A DNA stretch of 30,226 nucleotides from an uncultured Candidatus Melainabacteria bacterium (GTDB lineage Bacteria; Cyanobacteriota; Vampirovibrionia; Gastranaerophilales; Gastranaerophilaceae): contig CAKVJE010000014.1 in assembly GCA_934754735.1 (NCBI GenBank), positions 1 through 30,226 on the forward strand, given 5' to 3'. Numbering within the stretch: the first letter of the stretch is position 1; each line of letters starts with the position of its first letter. Positions 8,706-14,940 of the stretch are shown here, one piece after another. The notes under the pieces were generated by a model. The model made no database searches and was not told the DNA's origin. It saw only the letters and a list, made by a program, of their open reading frames with translations. A program made the position numbers and the translations under genes.

Positions 8706-8733
8706 AAAAAACGAAACCTAGGTTTCGTTTTTT
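8706..8733 (-). terminator. Rho-independent terminator, perfect palindrome
   Basis: A 28-nt perfect palindrome centred on CCTAGG, with stem AAACGAAACC and its complement flanked by A and T runs. It lies 28 nt beyond the stop of the 98-aa gene on the minus strand, where it would end transcription. The symmetry lets it work on either strand. Confidence 0.85.
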
Positions 8734-8761
8734 AATTCTTTTCTTTATTTTTCTAAAATCT

Positions 8762-9058
8762 CTAAGCCTTGCTTTCGCCTTTGTCTTGTACCTTAGTCGC
8801 TTCTTCTTTTTCTTTCTCTGAATTTACTTCATTCTCTTTATCTTGTTCTTCAACGTACATCGTTGCAAATTGTTCGTACAAATCCTTATCATCAAGGATT
8901 TCATCTAATTCTAGATAAGCATTCTCATCTTTATTAGCTTCTGTATATTTATTAGCATCAATGTCATAACGTTGAGCTTCATTTTTTGTTAATTTATTTG
9001 CGCCAAATGTTTTAACTATAAAGTTTTTTAAAACATTTGCATTAATATTTGTTGACAT
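8762..9058 (-). CDS. Small acidic protein with an EF-hand-like loop
   Basis: A 98-residue protein I do not recognise as a named family. Residues 10-22 read LKNFIVKTFGANK, nearly the same as the N-terminus of the divergent neighbour at 9219. Residues 42-53 (NKDENAYLELDE) fit an EF-hand calcium loop: N, D, N, Y and E at loop positions 1, 3, 5, 7 and 9, hydrophobic L at 8 and E at 12, with Ala replacing the usual Gly at 6. Helices flank the loop. The last 30 residues are highly charged, Lys/Glu-rich and probably disordered. GGAG lies upstream of the ATG with a long spacer, and a strong terminator follows. No signal peptide is seen. Calcium binding is inference. Confidence 0.7.
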   Translation of the reverse strand: MSTNINANVLKNFIVKTFGANKLTKNEAQRYDIDANKYTEANKDENAYLELDEILDDKDLYEQFATMYVEEQDKENEVNSEKEKEEATKVQDKGESKA

Positions 9059-9135
9059 AATTTTGTCTCCTTATTATTTATTCATCTTACATAGATATAA
9101 AGTATTCCAAAAAGATATAATTTCACAATTCAAAT

Positions 9136-9155
9136 ATTTCTTTACATTTCTTTAC
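9136..9155. repeat. Tandem 10-bp repeat in a divergent intergenic region
   Basis: ATTTCTTTAC occurs twice in direct succession, one helical turn apart, between the 98-aa gene and the 603-aa gene. The placement would suit an operator for either promoter, but chance in AT-rich DNA is possible. Confidence 0.45.
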
Positions 9156-9218
9156 ATATTGAAATTTTATAGCAATTTTATACAAGAGAAATGCTTTATA
9201 TATATATCGAGGATTAAT

Positions 9219-11030
9219 ATGAGTATATTAAGTGGAATTAAAAATTTCATATATAAAACTCTTGGAGTAGATGAAACACCACCTGTTAAATCAGCTACTT
9301 CCGCTAACGCTGTATCAAAACCAATAATTAAAACAAAAAATGTTCCTCAAAATATTGATACTGTCACAATAAAAAATAAACCAGCGATAGGAGTTCCTCC
9401 TACGAATAATGGTCAACCACAAAGAAGTATTGGTCAGATAAGACAATCAATTGAAAACAAATGTCGAGCAAATAATCTTGATTTTACAAAATTAAAACAA
9501 AGATTTGGTTATATTGCTGAAGATTTAAAAACAAAATTTGAAGAATTACCGGAAAAAGAACAAGTTAGAATATTACTTTTAGTAGAGCATGAAATTGATA
9601 GAATTATCCAATTGCAAAAAAAACATGGCAAGTCCGCTCAAACAGATAATACCGAGGCTATAGTTGAAGCTGCCAGAACTAAGGTAGAAGCAGAAGAAGC
9701 CGGTATTACAAATGATGAATTGGAACAAAATGCCGGTGATATTAATGAAGAATTAGGCAAAAACTTTAAAAATGCTGATGTAAAAAAACGCCGAAAATAT
9801 ATGGATAGGTATGCGAAGGAGCAATACTTAAAATTTAAAAAGAATTTACAAAAAGAATTAGAAAATATTCCGGAAAAAGACAGAACTGCATATATTCAAC
9901 AAAGAAATGAAGAATATCGCTTAATAATGAGAGCTCGTTTTAATGATATAGTTGCGACACAAGATTCTGAAACAGGGTTGAATGCTATTGCAATGTTGCC
10001 GGCTGATGATATGACAGAAGGCTTGAGAATTGTTAAGAGAACAAGAGTTAATAAGGCTGAAAAAACAAGAATTTCTGATAAGGCTGATTGGGATTTTACA
10101 GAAGGTCTTTTAAAAACACAATACAAACGTGGAGAAAAAGCTTCTACAAATACAATACAGGAATATACAGCAGAAGCAGTTGCTGACAAATCTGCAACCG
10201 CTGTTCAACAATATCAAACTCGTTATATGGAAAGACGTCAAGCGTTTGAAAACGGTGAAAAAGTTCCTGAATATTTAAATCAAGATTTCTTTACAGCGTC
10301 AGCAAAAGGTATTGGTCAAGGTGCTTTGAACAACACAAATATGACAATGGATGAAAAAGCAGAATTTATTTCTCAATGGAAAGAGGATGCCCAAAAATTT
10401 GAGGATAGAGATGTTGTTACAAAAGATGTTAATGAAAGTTTAGCTAAAAAGCCTGAATACAAAGAATTGGCAGAAAAAGTCAGAGTGATTGACGAAAAGA
10501 AAGCTGTTGAACAAGTTGCTCAAAAAAACACAGAAAAAGACACAATTAAAACAGAAACAACAACTGCCAATATTTCAGCACCAGAACATCAAACAGTTAC
10601 ACAAGTGTCTCAAAAATCTGAACCACAAGTTATTAGACATCAAAACGATACAAACACTAAACCTGCAAAACAAGTAACATCAAATACTGTAACGAATCCG
10701 CTTACACAAAACAACCAAGAAATTGCTAAAGATATTCAAGCTTTAGGCATTGACAATGCAATCAAAGAATATGGACATAAAGCCGTAATTTCTACAGTTT
10801 TGGATAATCAAAATTTAAAACACATGCGCCCTACATTAGCACCAATTATCAAGAGCTACGATTTGCAATCATTAAAAAAATTGGTTTCTGATTGTTCTAC
10901 AAATTCATTCCTTTATATTTGCTCAATTGTAAATAAAGAATACGTTGCAGAACTTAGAGACAAAAGACCGGATTTATGCTATTCTGCTAGAAAGATAGTA
11001 GAAAAGAATATAGAAGTACAATATGCTTAA
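9219..11030 (+). CDS. Large helical hypothetical protein with KNFIxKTxG N-terminal motif
   Basis: I do not recognise this 603-residue protein. I chose the ATG at 9219, preceded by GAGG, over one at 9063, because the extra 52 residues read as translated AT-rich intergenic DNA. Layout: N-terminal motif IKNFIYKTLGVDE at 7-19, Asn/Pro/Thr-rich linker to about 65, a long charged helical region to about 430 (two similar turns, EELPEKEQVRI and LENIPEKDRTA), a Thr/Gln/Lys-rich disordered linker to about 515, and a compact helical C-domain to 603. There is no signal peptide or membrane helix. Its last 8 nt overlap the start of the next gene, so the two are probably co-expressed. A structural or secreted-effector role is possible but unsupported. 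Confidence 0.75.
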   Translation: MSILSGIKNFIYKTLGVDETPPVKSATSANAVSKPIIKTKNVPQNIDTVTIKNKPAIGVPPTNNGQPQRSIGQIRQSIENKCRANNLDFTKLKQRFGYIAEDLKTKFEELPEKEQVRILLLVEHEIDRIIQLQKKHGKSAQTDNTEAIVEAARTKVEAEEAGITNDELEQNAGDINEELGKNFKNADVKKRRKYMDRYAKEQYLKFKKNLQKELENIPEKDRTAYIQQRNEEYRLIMRARFNDIVATQDSETGLNAIAMLPADDMTEGLRIVKRTRVNKAEKTRISDKADWDFTEGLLKTQYKRGEKASTNTIQEYTAEAVADKSATAVQQYQTRYMERRQAFENGEKVPEYLNQDFFTASAKGIGQGALNNTNMTMDEKAEFISQWKEDAQKFEDRDVVTKDVNESLAKKPEYKELAEKVRVIDEKKAVEQVAQKNTEKDTIKTETTTANISAPEHQTVTQVSQKSEPQVIRHQNDTNTKPAKQVTSNTVTNPLTQNNQEIAKDIQALGIDNAIKEYGHKAVISTVLDNQNLKHMRPTLAPIIKSYDLQSLKKLVSDCSTNSFLYICSIVNKEYVAELRDKRPDLCYSARKIVEKNIEVQYA

Positions 11031-11712
11031 AAAAATAATATACGGAATTTTATCTGTACAAGAAAAAATCTTGAAATATCAATTATCTAAGACATTAGGT
11101 GTGAAAAATAAATCTAAACGAAAACGTCATTATTTGGCGGGTTGTACGCTTGATTTGAACGCTTTAGCTGATTGTGAAAAACAAAAACTTGAAGAAGAAA
11201 TTGTTTTGCTTCTGAAAAAACATAATTATGAACCGCTAGAACTCTTAAAATACATAGAGAAACAAGGTACAAAAGTCTTTTTTATAGATAAGGCTTCTAA
11301 ATTATTAAATCCTATTGGTGAAAATGAAGGTTTTATTTATCCGGCAAAAGGTAGTTTAGCCATGTATCTTTCATTAGCAACAAGTAAAAAACCTGCTTTA
11401 AAAACAGATGAAATGTTTGTTTTATCAAAAGGCGAGATTAATAAGTATTATTTTATTTATCATTTCTACAATTGGTTTGCGTTCAAACACGGAATTGCCG
11501 GCATGGATTCTGAGTCGCAAAAATTATTGAAGAAATATTTGTTTGAAAATAGTGATACGAAAGAATTACAATTGGCAGATATTTACAAGCTAAAAGACGC
11601 GATAAAACAGGATAAGGCATCAATTGAGTTCGTCGTGAAGCTTTGTCGCAACTATGACGGTGCTAAACAAGCCTTGGACAAAATGAAAAACGACGGCAGC
11701 GCAAAATTATAA
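11023..11712 (+). CDS. Hypothetical protein overlapping the 603-aa gene
   Basis: A 229-residue, basic, mostly helical protein of unknown family. Near its start it has LKYQLSKTLGVKN (residues 17-29), which resembles the KTLG motif of the preceding gene product. The stretch CTLDLNALADCEKQKLEEEI near 43-62 and the aromatic YYFIYHFYNWFAFKH near 145-160 are its most distinctive parts, the latter perhaps a buried core or membrane-contacting helix. The ATG overlaps the previous stop by 8 nt and has only a weak ribosome site, which suggests translational coupling. No catalytic motif is apparent. Confidence 0.7.
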   Translation: MLKKIIYGILSVQEKILKYQLSKTLGVKNKSKRKRHYLAGCTLDLNALADCEKQKLEEEIVLLLKKHNYEPLELLKYIEKQGTKVFFIDKASKLLNPIGENEGFIYPAKGSLAMYLSLATSKKPALKTDEMFVLSKGEINKYYFIYHFYNWFAFKHGIAGMDSESQKLLKKYLFENSDTKELQLADIYKLKDAIKQDKASIEFVVKLCRNYDGAKQALDKMKNDGSAKL

Positions 11713-11713
11713 T

Positions 11714-11744
11714 AAAACAAAAAGGCCGTGCTTCGTTGCACGGC
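11714..11744 (-). terminator. Rho-independent terminator for the 80-aa gene
   Basis: A 7-bp GC-rich stem, GCCGTGC with its complement, around a six-base loop at 11725-11744. On the minus strand it is followed by TTTTTGTTTT. It lies 38 nt past the stop of the gene at 11782-12024. On the plus strand no T run follows it, so it would not terminate the 229-aa gene well. Confidence 0.8.
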
Positions 11745-11781
11745 TCAAAATTCGGGGTAAAAATCGGGTATATTTTTGAGT

Positions 11782-12024
11782 CTATACCTCTATAAAGAGT
11801 CTGCGCCCAACAATGTTAGGCTGATTATTATAATATCCGGCGAAATATCCGCCGGCTACGGGTCTGTTTTGACCATAATTTATAAAAGGATTACTTGAAA
11901 CAAAAGGATTTCCGCTTGATTGTGAAAAAGGGTTTGCAGAACGTTTCGTTTGTGTGACAGCCCCGGTTTGCACAAGCGGATTCGATGTAAGCACTCTTGA
12001 TAATAAATTTACTATTTCAGCCAT
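11782..12024 (-). CDS. Small Asn-Pro-Phe-repeat protein
   Basis: An 80-residue protein of unknown family. After a short hydrophobic N-terminus (MAEIVNLLSRVLT) it is low in complexity and contains three NPF tripeptides in about 20 residues (ANPFSQ, GNPFVS, SNPFIN) plus an NPL just before. It then has a Gly/Tyr/Asn-rich stretch (GGYFAGYYNNQP) and ends GRRLFIEV. It is likely disordered. The ATG follows AAAGGTG at a normal distance, and a clear terminator lies downstream, so it is a self-contained transcript and probably a real gene. It is divergent from the 247-aa gene. Confidence 0.65.
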   Translation of the reverse strand: MAEIVNLLSRVLTSNPLVQTGAVTQTKRSANPFSQSSGNPFVSSNPFINYGQNRPVAGGYFAGYYNNQPNIVGRRLFIEV

Positions 12025-12172
12025 ATTGTTTCACCTTTCTATATGGTGTTTAATGATTTATTTTCCGTTGTCAATTATTTTATCGGCAATTTTTTTTTAA
12101 ACTTTATTTAAAATTAAAAAACATCAACTAAATGTATTATTTATAATTTTCTATTGATTTTATGTAATTAAA

Positions 12173-12187
12173 CTTTTGTAACAAAAG
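12173..12187. promoter_or_regulatory. Small palindrome in a divergent promoter region
   Basis: CTTTTGT-A-ACAAAAG, a perfect 7-bp inverted repeat with a one-base centre. It lies 48 nt before the ATG at 12235 and between two divergent genes. It could be an operator; it lacks a T run and so is not a terminator. Confidence 0.35.
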
Positions 12188-12234
12188 AGCAATTATTTTC
12201 TTTGTATGTACTTATTATATATAGGAGAGTAAAA

Positions 12235-12978
12235 ATGCCAGATAAGTTTTCTTTATTTATTAAAACATTAGATAAAACGGATGCTGACAAAGCAATTTTA
12301 CTGACAGAAGAAGTATCTTCAGTCGTTGATAATTTAGAAAATCTTGGTAAAAATACTATTGAGACCGTTGAAAATTTATTTAAACCAAATAAAGAAGTAA
12401 CTTCTCATCCGCCCCTTCCTCCTAAATCTCCTGTTCCTGATTATCAAGAAAGCGCATTTTTAAAACCTAAAGACCAAACAACACTTTATACAGTTACTAC
12501 AAAAGAAGCACAAATTCCTGAAGTTACAGCATCTTCAAATCTTTTTAAACATACAAGCTATAGAATAAGAGGTTTGACTGCTACTGCAAATTATAAATCT
12601 GAAAACAATACTTACAGTCTATTTGCAGGTGAACGCGTTGGACTTGGTTGGAGTAAAAAAGAAAGCTCGTTGACTACAGCTGTTAGTGCAAAATATAATG
12701 TCTCAACCGGTAGAACAACTTTAGAGTATAAAAATAATAGTCCGGCTGGGAACTATAGTATAAGTGTATTCCACAAGGGAAACAATAATGGCGGAACTGT
12801 GGGTTATGCGCAAGGGCATTTCGCGTCTTGCTTCTCTGCTGATAAAAATAGCGCATCTTTAAATTGCTCTTACAACAAAAAGAACCAAGACTACACTTTA
12901 GAATTAGGGGCTTATGCAACTACCGGTGAAAAATATTCAAACCCGTATGCCGGTGTTAGTGCAAGAATGACTTTTTAA
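12235..12978 (+). CDS. Hypothetical protein with a beta-strand-rich, barrel-like C-terminal domain
   Basis: A 247-residue protein when started at 12235, where AGGAG lies 7 nt upstream; an ATG 33 nt earlier lacks a site. Residues 1-60 are helical and charged, beginning MPDKFSLFIKTLDKTD, distantly like the KT motif of its neighbours. A Pro-rich linker (HPPLPPKSPVPDY) follows. From about 110 to the end there are alternating polar/hydrophobic strands with Gly, Asn and Tyr turns, ending GVSARMTF; an alternating last strand with terminal Phe is the usual sign of an outer-membrane barrel. Yet no signal peptide is present, so the barrel reading is uncertain. A good terminator follows. I know no family for it. 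Confidence 0.7.
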   Translation: MPDKFSLFIKTLDKTDADKAILLTEEVSSVVDNLENLGKNTIETVENLFKPNKEVTSHPPLPPKSPVPDYQESAFLKPKDQTTLYTVTTKEAQIPEVTASSNLFKHTSYRIRGLTATANYKSENNTYSLFAGERVGLGWSKKESSLTTAVSAKYNVSTGRTTLEYKNNSPAGNYSISVFHKGNNNGGTVGYAQGHFASCFSADKNSASLNCSYNKKNQDYTLELGAYATTGEKYSNPYAGVSARMTF

Positions 12979-12997
12979 AATGTATTATTAATAGTAG

Positions 12998-13022
12998 GGC
13001 GCACATATTGTGTGCCTTTTTT
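12998..13022 (+). terminator. Rho-independent terminator
   Basis: An 8-bp stem (GGCGCACA with TGTGTGCC, one G-U pair), a three-base loop and six T residues, 20 nt past the stop of the barrel-like gene. Confidence 0.88.
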
Positions 13023-13037
13023 AGTATTATTTTTAAA

Positions 13038-13346
13038 TTACTTAATCACTTTATTAATATGTGAATACATTTGTTCAGCAATTTCAGATTGAGTTGAGCT
13101 ATTATCAAGAACTGTTGTAAATGGGCCAAAATTCATTAAAGTTGATTTACCTTTTGGCGCAAATGTAATTGGAGAATTTGCATATTTAGCCATATACTCT
13201 AACCTTGGCATCTGTGATACAATTTTATTATACATCGCATCTTCCATTTCAACAGGCAACTTTACCATTTGTTTAGGTAATTTTGCTTCTAGTGGCCTAT
13301 TTGCGTAATACATTGCTTTTAAAAATTTAATAGGTTGAATGCTCAT
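13038..13346 (-). CDS. Small hypothetical protein (102 aa)
   Basis: A basic 102-residue protein of unknown family, beginning MSIQPIKFLKAMYYANRP, with several Met and Lys residues, a Pro/Leu segment (KLPKQMVKLPVEME) and a C-terminal helix (SEIAEQMYSHINKVIK). No signal peptide, membrane helix or catalytic motif is seen. A strong AAAGGAG site precedes the ATG by 6 nt, which supports translation. It stands alone, convergent with the barrel-like gene, and belongs to the same island of unrecognised small proteins. Confidence 0.65.
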   Translation of the reverse strand: MSIQPIKFLKAMYYANRPLEAKLPKQMVKLPVEMEDAMYNKIVSQMPRLEYMAKYANSPITFAPKGKSTLMNFGPFTTVLDNSSTQSEIAEQMYSHINKVIK

Positions 13347-13468
13347 TTTGGACTCCTTTTTGTTGATTTTCTCTTGCTATAAAACCCCTAAAAACATTTT
13401 TTGCTATGAGTTTTAAGAATCGTAAACCTCAAAATACATTAAGCTAAAATAATCTATTTAACAATTGC

Positions 13469-14764
13469 CTATTTATTAAATTCTTCAAATGTATTTCTAA
13501 TAACTTCGTAGCCTTTGATTAATGTCTTATAGTCCACTTTTTCAGCTGCTGAGTGCATATTATAAACATCCGCCAAACCTAAAAGCGACGGCATAAATGT
13601 TTCGCCTTTAGAATTCTTGTTGTGGCAATAGATATGAGTTTCAGCACCTGCATGGAAGGATGATATATCGTTTTCAATTCCAGCTCTCTCACATGCTTTT
13701 GTATGCGCAACTTCTATTCTATCGTCATCGGCTTTTTCAAAAGCTAACAAATGAACTTCAAATTCAATATTCGCTTCTGCTAAATCTTTGTATTTTTCAT
13801 TAAATTTATCAACAATTGATCGCATCAACGCCTTCAATTCTTCTTCTTTAGCTACACTTGCGCTTCTGATTGAATAAGATGCCATACCAAGAGTGTTAAT
13901 AATATTTGTAGAAGTCTTTTTCATTATTTCAGTAATATAATCGTTAGTTTTAACTCCTTTTTCTACAAGATTTGCAACAGAGTTTTGAACACCGCCTGCT
14001 ACAATTGCACCTAAATTACAAGAAGTTATAACACCTGTTTCGTCGGTATAATATGCGCCTTGTGGAAATTCTGCAAGAAGTTCCGCTATAAGCTTTGCTG
14101 CATTTAATCTTGTTTTATCTCCGATATCAATACCTGAATGACCGCCTTTTAAACCGCGAACAGTAATTTTTGCGTTTGTATAACTTGCGCCTGAAATCTG
14201 CAATTGACCTAATTTATCCGCATCACAAACCAAAACGTATTTTGATAAAATCTTATCAAATTCTACGTGTTCAATACCACTCATGCCGGTTTCTTCATCA
14301 CGTGTGAATGTAATTTCAAGTCCACCATGCGCATAGGATTCCCCCGCCCCTTGAGGGAGGGGGGTAGGGGGTGGGGTTAACCCATTGTTCGAATTTGCAT
14401 TTACAAGGTCTTTAGCAAGCTTCAACGCACAAGCGACACCGACTTTATCATCTGCGCCCAGCGTTCTGCCTTCTGCTTTGATAAAATCACCGTCCAAGAA
14501 AATATTAACAGGACTATCGTCACCAACTACGTCCATGTGGGAAGATAGCATTATAGGCTCTTTGGTTTCATCAGTTGCCGGAACATGAATGTAAATATTT
14601 CCATAGTTGTCTTTTTTACCGTCAATCCCGTTTTTCTTACAAAAATCAAGAATCCACTCGATAACTTTTTCTTCTTTTAAAGATGGAGATGGGATTGAAA
14701 CCAAATTACAAAATATATCTAAAACTTCGTTTTCTTTTCTTAAATCTTCTAAATTAACTGCCAC
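13469..14764 (-). CDS. M20-family metallopeptidase (PepT/PepD-like) with a repeat-derived insertion
   Basis: A cytoplasmic zinc aminopeptidase or dipeptidase of about 431 residues. I chose the GTG at 14764, which has AGGAGG 7 nt upstream; an ATG nine codons earlier has no site. Numbered from that GTG, zinc and catalytic motifs are SSHMDV (H76, D78), LGADDK (D105), the TRDEETG pair (E157-E158), VCDAD, and SFHAGAETH near the end. The dimerisation lid carries GLKGGHSGIDIG. About 20 residues near 126-145, including LTPPPTPLPQGAGE, are foreign: they come from a G-rich repeat inserted in frame between a helix and the HGGLE strand, in what should be a surface loop. It overlaps the upstream 61-aa gene by 11 nt. 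The substrate is probably a di- or tripeptide. Confidence 0.9.
   Translation of the reverse strand: MAVNLEDLRKENEVLDIFCNLVSIPSPSLKEEKVIEWILDFCKKNGIDGKKDNYGNIYIHVPATDETKEPIMLSSHMDVVGDDSPVNIFLDGDFIKAEGRTLGADDKVGVACALKLAKDLVNANSNNGLTPPPTPLPQGAGESYAHGGLEITFTRDEETGMSGIEHVEFDKILSKYVLVCDADKLGQLQISGASYTNAKITVRGLKGGHSGIDIGDKTRLNAAKLIAELLAEFPQGAYYTDETGVITSCNLGAIVAGGVQNSVANLVEKGVKTNDYITEIMKKTSTNIINTLGMASYSIRSASVAKEEELKALMRSIVDKFNEKYKDLAEANIEFEVHLLAFEKADDDRIEVAHTKACERAGIENDISSFHAGAETHIYCHNKNSKGETFMPSLLGLADVYNMHSAAEKVDYKTLIKGYEVIRNTFEEFNK
14341..14376. repeat. G-rich/C-rich dispersed repeat, copy 1, inside the M20 gene
   Basis: A GC-rich block in AT-rich surroundings. On the plus strand it has G runs of 3, 6, 5 and 4 separated by one or two bases, a classic quadruplex pattern. 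Its minus-strand form (CCCTCAAGGGG core after CCCCACCCCC) matches the block after flhA at 26184-26218. It is inserted in frame in coding DNA. Confidence 0.75.
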
Positions 14765-14939
14765 GGAAAAACCTCCTATTCGTTCCTTCACCGCCTATTT
14801 TTACATTAATCGGACGCAAGCATTTCGGACATCTGCCGACATACATCGTTCCCGCTTGATTTTTGTACAACCTTCCATAAACGTGGCAACAATCAAACCA
14901 AATTCCTAAAAAAGCTCTTTTTTTAGTCTCCTCAGTCAA
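14754..14939 (-). CDS. 61-aa Cys-rich conserved-type small protein, putative zinc binding
   Basis: A 61-residue protein with C17-C18-H19 and C37-P-K-C40, a plausible four-ligand metal site, followed by a basic RPINVKIGGEGTNRRFF tail. From memory, small proteins with this pattern (YGR-YKN, then CPKC, then a Gly-rich RFF tail) occur in cyanobacteria and some other phyla; I know no function. The start is TTG, with AAGGAG 6 nt upstream inside the last codons of the glycosylhydrolase gene. It overlaps the M20 start by 11 nt, so the three genes are coupled. Confidence 0.75.
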   Translation of the reverse strand: MTEETKKRAFLGIWFDCCHVYGRLYKNQAGTMYVGRCPKCLRPINVKIGGEGTNRRFFRGS

Positions 14940-14940
14940 A

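Noticed and set aside
9063..9218. N-terminal extension of the 603-aa protein to an ATG at 9063
   Set aside because: No ribosome site, it spans the divergent intergenic region, and its residues read as translated AT-rich DNA; ATG 9219 has GAGG and the shared N-terminal motif.
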